Source: JAXMBX01 sp046349635 (GTDB lineage: Bacteria > Planctomycetota > Planctomycetia > Planctomycetales > Planctomycetaceae). From it: 64,000 nucleotides of DNA. Positions 35,058 through 44,856 of this stretch are shown piece by piece. The DNA is taken from NCBI GenBank assembly GCA_046349635.1, contig JAXMBX010000020.1, positions 17,736-81,735 on the forward strand, in the 5' to 3' direction. The position numbers were made by a program, and so were the translations under genes. A model generated the notes under the pieces. That model was not told the origin of the DNA. It did no database searches and saw only the letters and a list, made by a program, of their open reading frames with translations. The first letter of the stretch is position 1; each line of letters starts with the position of its first letter.

Positions 35058-36368
35058 TCAATCCTCTTCGACATCCCGGCTGGAGATCGCCAACACCATT
35101 CCGGTCACAATCAACGTTTCGACGACAAACACCTTCTCTACCAGCCCATGGTCCAGGCCATTCAGCAAGAAGAAAAACTTCGCGAAGCAGTCGATGACCC
35201 CCGCCCAGGTCAGCAGCAGGAGTTCGCGTGCGGTTCGCTTTGTTTTCGCCTGCAGTTGCGTGGAGACGTACGCCACCACCGGCATCGCGAGAATGAACGT
35301 GATCCCCCACAAACTCCGGGGTGGAATCTGGATCGCTTCGCTCCCTTTCATCTTCAGGGCACCCGCAACGAAATCCCGGAAGAAAGCAACGACCGTTATT
35401 GAAAATGCGATATGAGCTGCCAGAAATTCCGAACAGATCGCCACCGCCAGCAGCAAGCACCCCAGAATTGTGTAGATCCCTTCCGATGGAGTCCACGGGC
35501 GATGTGATAAACCAAAGTTAAACCACAGGCTCGCCACCACCAGCAGCAGCAAGACAGGATACGTCGCCGCGCGCGGCAGTTTTCCCCACACATCGTCCTG
35601 TTCACTCAACGCCAGGTTCTCTCTCTTCAACATCTCCCGGTTTCGATAACAGGCGATCGCATACCCAATCCCCAGCAGCGCTCCGAACGTGAACTCCATT
35701 CCTTTCCAGTAGGGAAGCTTCTGGTACGCTGCGGGCACTCTTTGGCTGATCGCCATGAACAAGCCACCCCCGCCAAACCCCAACCCGCCGAAGTAGAACC
35801 CCCACAGCGCCATCTCCAGGGTGAATTGCTCCCGCTTCTTCATCCAGGGAATGATCAGAAAGCCGACCGCTCCCAGCAACATCCCCACCAACACCTCTTC
35901 GCGCGGCCTGTCGTAACGATTCGAGAAATAGACCAGCTTCGTGTGATCGAAGATTGCCCACCCCACCATCGTCCCCACGGCGAGATACAGCAGACTCAGC
36001 AGCACTTCCTTGCGAGTGTATTTCTGGATCATGAATCCCATTCCCAGGATCCCACCTCCCACCACACCCCACGCCGCCCCTTTGAGCGTCAGTCCCAACA
36101 GACCCCACCACATCGTCTCCGGCACTCTGGCGAAGCCGATCGTCTGCCCATACGTCATCTGCCCCCCGATCCCGATCCCAACCGCCCCCATCGCCGCGAT
36201 CAGATGCACGTGCTTCTTCAGATCCAGCAGCAGACACAGGCACAGCCCGATCATCGCCCCCGGAATCATCGCCCCGGACGGCCCCCCGCCAATTGTCCCC
36301 CGCAGCCCCCACCCCAGAGACATCGTCGCCGCCGAAAGAATCAGAAACGTCGTCAAGTTCCGCTGCAT
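35058..36368 (-). CDS. Polytopic membrane protein of unknown function
   Basis: A protein of 436 residues with 11 or so hydrophobic segments and a Gly-rich N-terminal half (MSLGWGLRGTIGGGPSGAMI, then GIGIGGQMTYGQTIGFARVP). Several loops contain charged residues, but there are no known transporter or enzyme motifs. The conserved-looking Gly-rich first third could form a packed bundle. No family was recognised. It stands alone between the hydrolase genes and the sulfatase run, and copy B of the dispersed repeat lies 46 bp upstream of its start. Confidence 0.8.
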   Translation of the reverse strand: MQRNLTTFLILSAATMSLGWGLRGTIGGGPSGAMIPGAMIGLCLCLLLDLKKHVHLIAAMGAVGIGIGGQMTYGQTIGFARVPETMWWGLLGLTLKGAAWGVVGGGILGMGFMIQKYTRKEVLLSLLYLAVGTMVGWAIFDHTKLVYFSNRYDRPREEVLVGMLLGAVGFLIIPWMKKREQFTLEMALWGFYFGGLGFGGGGLFMAISQRVPAAYQKLPYWKGMEFTFGALLGIGYAIACYRNREMLKRENLALSEQDDVWGKLPRAATYPVLLLLVVASLWFNFGLSHRPWTPSEGIYTILGCLLLAVAICSEFLAAHIAFSITVVAFFRDFVAGALKMKGSEAIQIPPRSLWGITFILAMPVVAYVSTQLQAKTKRTARELLLLTWAGVIDCFAKFFFLLNGLDHGLVEKVFVVETLIVTGMVLAISSRDVEED

Positions 36369-36414
36369 CGTGGTCAGTTCCTGCGAATCAATGGTGAATA
36401 CTCACGAGGTGCTC

Positions 36415-36504
36415 CTGACAAAATGCCCCCGACAACATGCGGTTGGTGATCACGTTCGAAGGAACGACGTCAGGAAACCGCGCTTCGTCCAGAGCATTTG
36501 TCAG
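36415..36504. repeat. Dispersed intergenic element, copy B (duplicated left end)
   Basis: The copy runs from CTGACAAAATGC to GCATTTGTCAG. The left end appears twice in altered form (CTGACAAAATGC, then CCGACAACATGCGG), followed by GGTTGGTGATCACG and CGCTTCGTCCAGAGCA. It lies between the divergent membrane-protein and sulfatase genes. Confidence 0.8.
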
Positions 36505-36700
36505 ATCAGACAAGAGCAGACCCAGATTAGCTCCCCCGTCGACCCTTCGCCAGAGTCTCTCAAAACTCCCGCGGAATCCTTCCGAATTGTCCCCGAGTTC
36601 CCCTTTGGAGAGGCGTCCATTTCTGAAATTCCGTATGATGAATCCCCCCTCATCTTTCAACGTCCGAGTAAGAATCCAGCGTTCGTCGGAGCACGCCGTT

Positions 36701-38204
36701 GTGAGACGTTTTCTCTTATTCTTATGCGTCATCTGTGGGATCGGCTTCTCGCTGCAGGCCTCCGAACCTGCCGCCAAACGCCCGAACGTTCTGCTCATCG
36801 CGGTCGATGATCTGAACGACTGGCTGGGCTGCCTCGGTGGCCATCCGCTGGTGCGGACTCCCCACATCGACGCCCTCGCGAAACGGGGCACCCTCTTCCG
36901 CAACGCCCACTGCCAGGCCCCTCTCTGCAATCCCTCCCGCACCAGTCTGCTGTTCGGCCTCCGTCCCACCACCACCGGTGTGTATGGCCTCGCCCCCTCT
37001 CTCCGGACACTTCCCGCATTCAAGGACCGCGTCTCCCTCCCGCAACATTTCGCCCGGCACGGTTACCGCACCCTCACGACAGGCAAAATCTTTCACTCCA
37101 TTCGGCCTCAGGACAAACCGAGCGAATTCGACCTCTATGGCCCCCCGTCAAGCATCGGCGTGAAGCCCCCCCAAGCTCATCCCTCCCACCCCCATGGGAA
37201 ATAACCCCCTCATGGATTGGGGCGTCTTTCCTCACGAGGACAAGGACAAAGGGGACGCGATCCTGACCCGCTGGGCCGTCGATCAGATTAAACAACAACC
37301 TCGCGACAAACCCTTCTTCCTCTCCATCGGCTACTTCCTGCCGCACGTCCCCTGTTACACCACCCAACGCTGGTATGACCTCTATCCCGACAGCGACCAG
37401 TTACTCCCCAAAGTCAATCCCCATGACCGGGACGACATCCCTCGCTTCGCCTGGTATCTGCACTGGTATCTCCCCGAGCCTCGCCTCCGCTGGCTGCAGG
37501 AACAGAACCAATGGCGGAATCTCGCCCGCTCCTACCTCGCCTGCATCAGCTTTGTCGATCACCAGGTCGGCGAACTGCTCCAGGCCCTCAAGACTTCAAA
37601 CCACGATCAAGACACGCTCGTCATTCTCTGGTCCGATCATGGCTGGCATCTCGGCGAAAAGCAGATCACCGGCAAGAACACCCTCTGGGAACGCTCCACC
37701 CACGTCCCCCTGATCTTCGCCGGACCTTCGATTCCCGAAAATTCCATCTGCGACCAGCCCGTCGAACTCCTCGACCTCTATCCCACGCTGATCGATCTCT
37801 GTCAGCTTCCACCCCGAACCGATCTGGAAGGGCATTCTCTGCAGCCGCAGCTCAAAGACGCTCAGGCCACCCGTCCCTGGCCCGCCATTACCTCCCACAA
37901 TCAGGGAAATCACACGATCCGTTCTCAGCACTGGCGCTACATCCGCTACGCCGACGGCTCCGAAGAACTGTACGATCACCGCACCGACCCGAACGAATGG
38001 CACAACCTCGCCTCACAAAAAGAACTCGCCATAGTGAAAGAACACGCTGCCGTCATCGCCGAACATCGCCGCTGGCTCCCCACAGTGGACAACCCTCCCG
38101 CCCCCGGCAGTGCCCATCGAGTTCTCACCTATAACCCCCTCACCAGGGAAACCGTCTGGGAAGGAAAACCAATCCTCCCTGACGCCCCTGTTCCGGAAGA
38201 CTAA
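36701..38204 (+). CDS. Secreted iduronate-2-sulfatase-like sulfatase, one frameshift
   Basis: GTG 36701 follows CGGAG and opens a signal peptide (RRFLLFLCVICGIGFSLQA). The formylglycine motif is CNPSR (Cys76), and metal residues begin in NVLLIAVDDLNDWLGCLG. TGKIFHSI resembles iduronate-2-sulfatase. The frame is lost at about 37190 (the C-run in CCCACCCCCATGGG) and resumes one base later, with SIGYFLPHVPCYTTQRW, LVILWSDHGWHLGEKQITG, and a normal C terminus. Removing one C joins the halves into about 500 residues, the usual length. It is the first of five sulfatases on this strand and would remove sulfate from polysaccharide residues in the periplasm. Confidence 0.9.
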
Positions 38205-38221
38205 TTCTCCAAGGCCATTCG

Positions 38222-39733
38222 ATGCGCATCACAGTCCTGCTGCTCGCCGCAATCTTTTTGCTCGCCCCTGCGTGGGGTACTGCCGCCCAAAAACCGAACA
38301 TCATCCTCTTCCTGATGGATGACCTCGGCCAGACAGACCTCGGCTGTTATGGCAGCACCTTCTACGAAACCCCGCATCTCGATCGCCTCGCGCAGCAGGG
38401 ACTCCGCTTTACGCAGGCCTACGCCGCCTGTCCCGTCTGTTCTCCCACCCGGGCCGCTGTTCTCACCGGCAAATATCCGCTCCGCACCGGCGTCACCGAC
38501 TACATCAACCCCGCCGGCGGCAACCAGCCCGCTAACTGGAAAAAGAACACCCTGCTCCTCCCCGCGCCATATGCCGATCGACTTCCCCTGGCCGAAATCA
38601 CCCTCGCGGAAGTCCTCAAATCCACCGGCTATCACACCTTCCACGCCGGCAAATGGCACCTCGGCCCGCAAGGCTTTTATCCCGAGGATCAGGGTTTCGA
38701 CATCAATAAGGGAGGCGCCGAAGACGGTGCCCCCCGCGGCCCCAACAAATACTTTTCCCCCTACACCAATCCTCGTCTGACCGATGGTCCTCCCGGCGAA
38801 TATCTCACCGACCGCCTCGCCACGGAAACCATCTCCTTTGTCCGCGCGCATCGCGACCAACCCTTCTTCGTCTACTTTCCGTTCTATGCCGTCCATACCC
38901 CGCTGATGGCCCCGGAATCTCTCGTCAAGAAATACGAAGAGAAACGCCAACGCCTCGGCCTGCACGCTCAATGGGGGAGGGAAGGGGAGCGGAGGGTTCT
39001 GCTCAACCACGAACACCCGATTTACGCCGCCATGGTCGAATCGATGGACACCGCCATCGGTCGCGTCTTGCAAACACTCGATGAGTTGAAGCTCAATGAA
39101 CAGACGATCGTCCTCTTCACCTCCGACAACGGCGGTCTCTCCACTTCCGAAGGGCACCCCACTGCCAACCTGCCCCTCCGCGCCGGCAAAGGCTGGCTGT
39201 ATGAAGGGGGAATCCGCGTCCCGCTCATCATACGCTGGACCGGCAAATTCCCCGCCGGGAAATCTCTCGACACCCCCGTCTCCAGCATCGATTACTTCCC
39301 CACGTTCCTCGACCTGGCGGATGTTCACACTCCTCAGGCTGCACACGTCGACGGCATCAGCCTCAAGGAACTCATCCTGCACGACCAGCAACCCGCCACC
39401 CGCGATCTCTTCTGGCACTACCCCCACTACGGCAACCAGGGAGGCGCCCCCGGCTCAGTCCTTCGCCACGGTGACTGGAAATTGATCCTCTGGGAAGAAG
39501 GCCCCCACGTGGAACTCTTCAACCTCAAAGACGATCCCTCCGAGAAACAGGACGTCGCGGGGAAACATCCCAGCATCGTTCGCGACATGCGCGCGAGGCT
39601 GGAGGAATTCCTCACCAGGAATCGCGCCCTCCATGCCACTCCCAACCCCGCCTACAATCCCGCCCAGCCCAATGGACGCGGCGAACAATTCAAACCCAAC
39701 AAATACCGCGCGGCTGACCCCGCCGCCTCCTGA
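38222..39733 (+). CDS. Secreted arylsulfatase-family sulfatase
   Basis: A protein of 503 residues with a signal peptide (RITVLLLAAIFLLAPAWGTAA). The catalytic Cys73 (to be converted to formylglycine) is in CSPTR; metal residues start in IILFLMDDLGQTDLGCYG. GKWHLGPQGFYPEDQGFD and LFTSDNGGLSTSEGHPTANL complete the active site. It is 17 bp after the first sulfatase, so co-transcription is likely. The substrate cannot be read, but a planctomycete context suggests sulfated algal or other polysaccharides. No sulfatase-maturase gene is in the window. Confidence 0.96.
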   Translation: MRITVLLLAAIFLLAPAWGTAAQKPNIILFLMDDLGQTDLGCYGSTFYETPHLDRLAQQGLRFTQAYAACPVCSPTRAAVLTGKYPLRTGVTDYINPAGGNQPANWKKNTLLLPAPYADRLPLAEITLAEVLKSTGYHTFHAGKWHLGPQGFYPEDQGFDINKGGAEDGAPRGPNKYFSPYTNPRLTDGPPGEYLTDRLATETISFVRAHRDQPFFVYFPFYAVHTPLMAPESLVKKYEEKRQRLGLHAQWGREGERRVLLNHEHPIYAAMVESMDTAIGRVLQTLDELKLNEQTIVLFTSDNGGLSTSEGHPTANLPLRAGKGWLYEGGIRVPLIIRWTGKFPAGKSLDTPVSSIDYFPTFLDLADVHTPQAAHVDGISLKELILHDQQPATRDLFWHYPHYGNQGGAPGSVLRHGDWKLILWEEGPHVELFNLKDDPSEKQDVAGKHPSIVRDMRARLEEFLTRNRALHATPNPAYNPAQPNGRGEQFKPNKYRAADPAAS

Positions 39734-39746
39734 CTGGAATTCACCG

Positions 39747-41036
39747 ATGCGTTCTCTTTTCGGGTTTCTGTTCTTCGTTCTGTTCGCCGCGTCCCCCGTG
39801 ATCGCGGCCAGTCCCCCCAACGTCGTCCTAATCATCTCCGATGACCACGCCTGGACCGACTACTCCTTCATGGGGCATCCCCACATCCAGACGCCGCACA
39901 TCGACCGCCTCGCCAAAGAAGGCGTGACCTTCCGCCGGGGGCATGTCACCTCCAGCCTCTGCTGCCCCAGCCTCGCCACCATCCTCACCGGCCTGTATCC
40001 CCACCAGCATCTCATCACCAGTAACGATCCCCCCGTCCCTCCCGGCACTCCCCCTCGCAACTTCCATCAATCGCCGGCCTTCAAAGAAGGTCGCGAGACC
40101 ATGAACCGCCATCTCGACGCCGTCCCCACGCTCCCCAAGCTTCTCGCCAAACAGAACTACCTCTCTCTCCAGACCGGAAAATGGTGGCAGGGGAATTATG
40201 CCCGCGGCGGTTTCACCCACGGCATGACCCGCGGCGAACGGCATGGCGACGATGGTCTCAACATCGGTCGCAAAACCATGCAGCCCATCCGCGATTTCAT
40301 TCAGGAAGCCGGCAAGAAACAGCGTCCCTTCCTCGTCTGGTATGCCCCCATGCTGCCCCACTCTCCCCACAATCCTCCCGAGCGCTTGCTGAAAAAGTAT
40401 CTCCCCCGCACCCCCTCCCCCCACATCGCCCGCTACTGGGCGATGGTCGAATGGTTTGACGAAACCGTCGGCGAACTCCGCAACATCCTGAACGAGGCAA
40501 AAGTCGCGGACAATACCCTCATCATCTACATCGCCGACAATGGCTGGATCCAGCGCCCCGATAACCCCGCCTACGCCCCCCGTTCCAAGCAATCCCAATA
40601 CGAAGGAGGCCTTCGCACTCCGATCATTCTGCACGCACCGGGAAAAATCCCCCCCCGCATGACCGATGAACTCGCCTCTTCGATCGACATCCTCCCCACC
40701 ATTCTCAAATTCACCGGCCAGGATCTTCCGCCCGATCTCCCCGGCTTGAATCTCCTCGATCCCCAGGCCTTGGGAAAACGCTCCGCCATCTTCGGCGAAT
40801 GCTTCACCCACAACGCCGTCGACCTCAATCGCCCCGCCGCCAATCTCCGTTACCGCTGGATCATCTCCGGCTCGGACAAACTGATCGTCCCGGACGCTGT
40901 GAATGAACCGAAAGCCTCCCCGGAACTGTTCGACCTCACCACCGATCCTGAGGAGAAAACCGACCTCGCCGCAAAATCACCCGATCGGGTCCAGTCACTC
41001 CGTACCCAACTCGACCACTGGTGGAATCCCAAATGA
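39747..41036 (+). CDS. Secreted sulfatase with altered CxPSL motif
   Basis: A protein of 429 residues from ATG 39747 (signal peptide LFGFLFFVLFAASPVIAA); upstream in-frame starts overlap the previous gene. The active-site motif reads SSLCCPSLATILTG, with Cys72, Pro74 and Ser75 but Leu76 in place of the usual Arg. Metal residues begin in VVLIISDDHAWTDYSFMG, and YIADNGWIQRP is the later Asp-Asn pair. The Arg of CxPSR normally stabilises the formylglycine and helps the maturase, so activity may differ, although this variant also occurs in a recognised planctomycete sulfatase group. The stop codon overlaps the next start (ATGA). Confidence 0.93.
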   Translation: MRSLFGFLFFVLFAASPVIAASPPNVVLIISDDHAWTDYSFMGHPHIQTPHIDRLAKEGVTFRRGHVTSSLCCPSLATILTGLYPHQHLITSNDPPVPPGTPPRNFHQSPAFKEGRETMNRHLDAVPTLPKLLAKQNYLSLQTGKWWQGNYARGGFTHGMTRGERHGDDGLNIGRKTMQPIRDFIQEAGKKQRPFLVWYAPMLPHSPHNPPERLLKKYLPRTPSPHIARYWAMVEWFDETVGELRNILNEAKVADNTLIIYIADNGWIQRPDNPAYAPRSKQSQYEGGLRTPIILHAPGKIPPRMTDELASSIDILPTILKFTGQDLPPDLPGLNLLDPQALGKRSAIFGECFTHNAVDLNRPAANLRYRWIISGSDKLIVPDAVNEPKASPELFDLTTDPEEKTDLAAKSPDRVQSLRTQLDHWWNPK

Positions 41037-42415
41037 AATTCTTCCGCTTACTTCTGTGGCTCATCCTCCTGAGCGGATCATTCGCGTCCGCCGCGGATCG
41101 GCCGAATATCGTCTACATCCTCGCCGACGACCTGGGCTGGACCGATCTCGCCTGTCAGGGCTCGAAGTACTACGAAACCCCCAACATCGACCGCCTCGCG
41201 AAGCAGGGAATCCGCTTCACCCGCTACTACAACTGCCAGAACTGCGCTCCCACCCGCGCGGTCCTGATGAGTGGCCGCTATCCCCCCCGCACCGGCATCT
41301 ATACTGTCTCCACCCTCGAGCGCGGCCAGCCGTCCGACCGCAAAATGAATGTCCCCCGCAATGAAATCAATCTCCCGCTCGACATTCCCATCCTCCCCCA
41401 GGCCCTTAAGCAGGCGGGCTATGCGACCGCCATGTTCGGCAAATGGCACCTCGGACAGCAGGGGCAATACCATCCCTCCCAGCGCGGCTTCGACGCAGCT
41501 CTCGTCTCCGCCGGCAAGCACTTCGATTTCGAAACCTCTCCCCCTGTTGCTGTCCCACAGGGAACCTACCTCGCGGATTACCTGACCGACCGGGCCGTGG
41601 ACTTCATCCAGCGTCACAAGGACAAACCCTTCTTCCTCTACCTACCCCACTTCGGCGTCCATACTCCCTATCAGGCCAAACCGGACTACATCGCCCGCTG
41701 GAAACAAAAGCCCCCCGCGGGGACCCACTTCGATCCCGTCTACGCCGCCATGATCCAGAGCGTCGATGAGAGCGTCGGAAAAATTCTCGCCACGCTCGAT
41801 CAACTGAAACTCGCTGATAACACCGTCGTGATTTTCTCCTCCGACAACGGCGGCGTGGGTGGCTATCAATCCACGGAACCTCCCGGCCCGAAACCGGTCC
41901 CCACCGATAACGCTCCCCTCAAGGGAGGGAAGGGGACTCTCTACGAGGGAGGCCTCCGCGTCCCCTTCATCGTCCGCTGGCCCGGAGTCACTCCCCCCGA
42001 AGCGACCTGCGACACCCCAGTCGCTCACATCGACATCTATCCCACCCTCATCGACATCGCCCACGCCGCCAGGCCAAACAATGCCATTCTCGATGGCGTC
42101 AGCTTTCTCCCCTTGCTCCGCGATCCTCATGCCACCTTGAATCGCCCCGCCATCTATTGGCATTTCCCCGGCTATCTGGAGTCGTACGTCTCCAAAACAG
42201 GCTGGCGGACCACCCCCGTCGGAGCCATCCACGCCGGGGACTGGAAACTCCTGCAATTCTTCGAGGACAACCACGTCGAGTTGTACAATCTCACCGACGA
42301 CATCGGCGAGAAGCACAACCTCGCCGCTCAATCTCCGGAAAAAGCCAAGGAACTCCTGACGCTGCTCGCAGCCTGGCGGAAGGAGATCCACGCCGCCATG
42401 CCCACGCTGAAATAA
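41033..42415 (+). CDS. Secreted arylsulfatase-family sulfatase
   Basis: A protein of 460 residues. ATG 41033 overlaps the previous stop in ATGA, so it is translationally coupled. The signal peptide is KFFRLLLWLILLSGSFASAA. The catalytic Cys71 is in CAPTR, metal residues start in IVYILADDLGWTDLACQG, and GKWHLGQQGQYHPSQRGFDA and FSSDNGGVGGYQS complete the site. Length and layout are typical. It is the fourth of the five-gene run. Confidence 0.96.
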   Translation: MKFFRLLLWLILLSGSFASAADRPNIVYILADDLGWTDLACQGSKYYETPNIDRLAKQGIRFTRYYNCQNCAPTRAVLMSGRYPPRTGIYTVSTLERGQPSDRKMNVPRNEINLPLDIPILPQALKQAGYATAMFGKWHLGQQGQYHPSQRGFDAALVSAGKHFDFETSPPVAVPQGTYLADYLTDRAVDFIQRHKDKPFFLYLPHFGVHTPYQAKPDYIARWKQKPPAGTHFDPVYAAMIQSVDESVGKILATLDQLKLADNTVVIFSSDNGGVGGYQSTEPPGPKPVPTDNAPLKGGKGTLYEGGLRVPFIVRWPGVTPPEATCDTPVAHIDIYPTLIDIAHAARPNNAILDGVSFLPLLRDPHATLNRPAIYWHFPGYLESYVSKTGWRTTPVGAIHAGDWKLLQFFEDNHVELYNLTDDIGEKHNLAAQSPEKAKELLTLLAAWRKEIHAAMPTLK

Positions 42416-42439
42416 CGATCCCTTCTGGAATCATCACCC

Positions 42440-43875
42440 ATGCGATTCTTTCTTCTGCTGGTCGGAATGCTCCTGTCTGTGGGTTCGGCTGCCTCTGCCG
42501 CCGATGGTACACCCGCCCGTCCCAACATCATCTTTATCGTCGCCGACGACATGGGCCCCTGGGCCTGGGGCGGGGGAGGGGATCCGCAAGCCCTGACGCC
42601 CCATCTGGACCGTCTCGCCCGCGAAGGGGCACGCCTCGACCACTGCTACTCACCTACTCCTGTCTGCAGCCCGTCCCGCGTCGCTGTTCTCGTCAGCCGC
42701 TATGGCACCGAGGTCGGCATCACCGACTGGATCAATCCCAAGTCCGAACCGGCCGTCGGCCTCGACCCGAAATATCCCGCCTGGCCCACCTTCCTGAAGC
42801 AGGCCGGCTATCGGACCGCCATGATCGGCAAATGGCACCTCGGCACGGAAGACCGTTTTCTCCCCAAACACTTCGGCTATGACCACTTTGTCGGCCATCG
42901 CTCCAGCCCCCTCGAACTCCGCGACCCGCTCTTGGACGTCGATAACCACACCGAACGCCGCTCCGGGTTCGTCGCCGATGTCTTCACCGATGCGGCGATC
43001 CGTTTCGTGCGCAAGGATCTCCACCAGCCCTTTGCCATTTCACTGCACTTCCGTGAGCCGCACCGCCCCTGGCTCCCGCTCTCCATCGAAGACTACAAAC
43101 CCTTCGAGAAACTCGACTCCGCCCTCCCGCAGCCGCAACATCCGCTGCTCGACGTGGCCCAGGTCAAGAAGATCATGCCCGAATACCTCGCCGCCATTGC
43201 CTGTATCGACCGCAATGTCGGGCGTCTCCTTGCCGTGCTCGATCAGGACAAGATCGCCGACAACACCCTCTTCATCTTCACCAGCGACCACGGCTACAAC
43301 GTCGGCCATCACGGCATCCTGCACAAAGGGAACGGTGAATGGATTCTCACCACGATTCCCCCTTCGACGAACCCCAACATCCCCGCCAAGCGCGCCTAAT
43401 CTTCTCGACAACTCGCTCCGCGTCCCCGCGATCGTCCGCTTCCCCAAAAAAATCCCCGCCGGGCTGATCGTGAACCGTACGATCACCCACCTCGACTGGT
43501 TCCCGACCCTCCTCGCCGCGACGGGTGTTCCACTTCCCGCCAACACCGGCATTCATGGCCGCAACGCCTGGCCTTTACTCCAAGGCAAAGAACTCGCCGA
43601 CTGGGATGACAACATGTACATCCAGTATTCCCACCATCACGACATCCGCACCGACATGCGCGTTCCGCACCCCCGCTGGAAACTGGTCCGCGACTTTCTG
43701 AATCCCGGACGCGATGGCCTGTTCGACCTGCAACACGATCCGCACGAAAGCCGCAACCTCATCGCGGAATCGACCCCGAAATCCAGGCTGCTCGGAAGAT
43801 GCTCGAGGAAGCGCTCTGCTCCGCATGCGGCAGATCAATGACCCCGCGCTCCCCGGCCAGGCGAAGGTGAATTAA
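42440..43875 (+). CDS. Secreted sulfatase, three apparent frameshifts
   Basis: The frame starts at ATG 42440 with a signal peptide (RFFLLLVGMLLSVGSAASAA). Metal residues begin in IIFIVADDMGPWAWGGGG, catalytic Cys76 is in CSPSR, and IGKWHLGTEDRF and FTSDHGYNVGHHG follow. At about 43398 the frame ends in TAA but continues after skipping one T (LLDNSLRVPAIVRFPKKIP). Two further shifts near 43785 and 43812 restore a C terminus ending at 43875. Correcting these would give a sulfatase of about 478 residues. Three shifts within 420 bp at the gene end make sequence error likely, but decay is possible. It is convergent with the ATP-grasp gene, eight bases away. Confidence 0.85.
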
Positions 43876-43882
43876 ACGACGT

Positions 43883-44745
43883 TCAGACTTCCAGGCTGCG
43901 AATCAGCTCGTCCGCCACGTCGCAGCCGTTCACCCGGGCAAACGCCTTCCACCCCGGCACGCCGTTCACTTCCACCACGTATCCCCGCCCCTCCGCGTCG
44001 TACAGCAGATCCACCCCCCGCGATGTGCGTCCCCACCGCCTCGGACGCCCGCAACCCCCACTCTTCCTGTTCGGAAGTCAGCGTCACCTTTTCACCCCGC
44101 CCCTGGCGCGAGATATTCGTCCGAAAATCTCCCCCCCCGTACCGTCGCATTCCTCCCAGCACCCGTCCGTCCAGCACCATCACCCGCAAGTCATGTCCTT
44201 CATGCGGCACGAACTTCTGCACATACAGCACGCTCTGCAACGGGAGATCGTCCGAAACGTCCGCAATGCGAGGTCCGGGTCACTCACCCGCAGGACGCGC
44301 CCCTCCGCCCCGAACAAAGGCTTCACGACGACGTCCCTCCCCAACGCGTCAAATGCCCGTAGCGCCCGTCTCTTCATCCTCGCAGACCCACGTCTCCGGA
44401 ATCGGCAACCGCGCGCCGCCAGCTTCGCCGTCGTCAGGTATTTGTCGACGGCACACTCAACCGCCTTGGGAGAATTGACGACCCGCACGCCCCGGCTTTC
44501 CAGCCGCGCCGAAATCCATCCGCACCACCACCTGCTCCAGCGAACCGGGAGGCATCGTCCGGACGATCACCACGTCGTAACTCCGCAGTCCCTGCTCCCC
44601 CGCGAACACCGTCTCCCCGTCGCTGAAGACCCGCCCCCCAGTTGCTCAAGGGAATCAAATCCAGCCGGTGCCCCCGTGCAAGCGCCGCCCGCGCCAGATC
44701 CGCCGCATACCAGCTTCCCGTTTGCCCCAGCACGGCGATCTTCAA
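43883..44745 (-). pseudogene. RimK-like ATP-grasp ligase, frameshifted
   Basis: TTG 44745 follows GGAGG and opens the N terminus (LKIAVLGQTGSWYAADLARA). Three frames are then needed to read the RimK-type ATP-grasp fold: SPKAVECAVDKYLTTAKLA, ALGRDVVVKPLFGAEGRVL, VQKFVPHEGHDLRVMVLDG, and a C terminus VEVNGVPGWKAFARVNG. The corrected length is about 287 residues, normal for the family. A gene of this kind lies beside mch in tetrahydromethanopterin C1 clusters of methylotrophs (there called orf5), so a role in adding glutamate to a C1 carrier is likely. Frameshifts near 44650, 44400 and 44100 may be errors, since an intact gene is expected. Confidence 0.8.
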
Positions 44746-44774
44746 GATATCCTCCAGAATCTCCCGCCAAATTC

Positions 44775-44853
44775 TCAATCGATGCGGTTGGTGTGCACGT
44801 TTGTTCTGCGGCGTTCTGAACACTGCTCTTCGTCCGGAGCATTTTGTGAAATC
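44775..44853. repeat. Dispersed intergenic element, copy C
   Basis: The left end is eroded (TCAATCGATGCGGTTGGTG), while the right end CTTCGTCCGGAGCATTTTGTGA is well kept. It fills the gap between mch and the ATP-grasp gene. Confidence 0.65.
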
Positions 44854-44856
44854 AAC

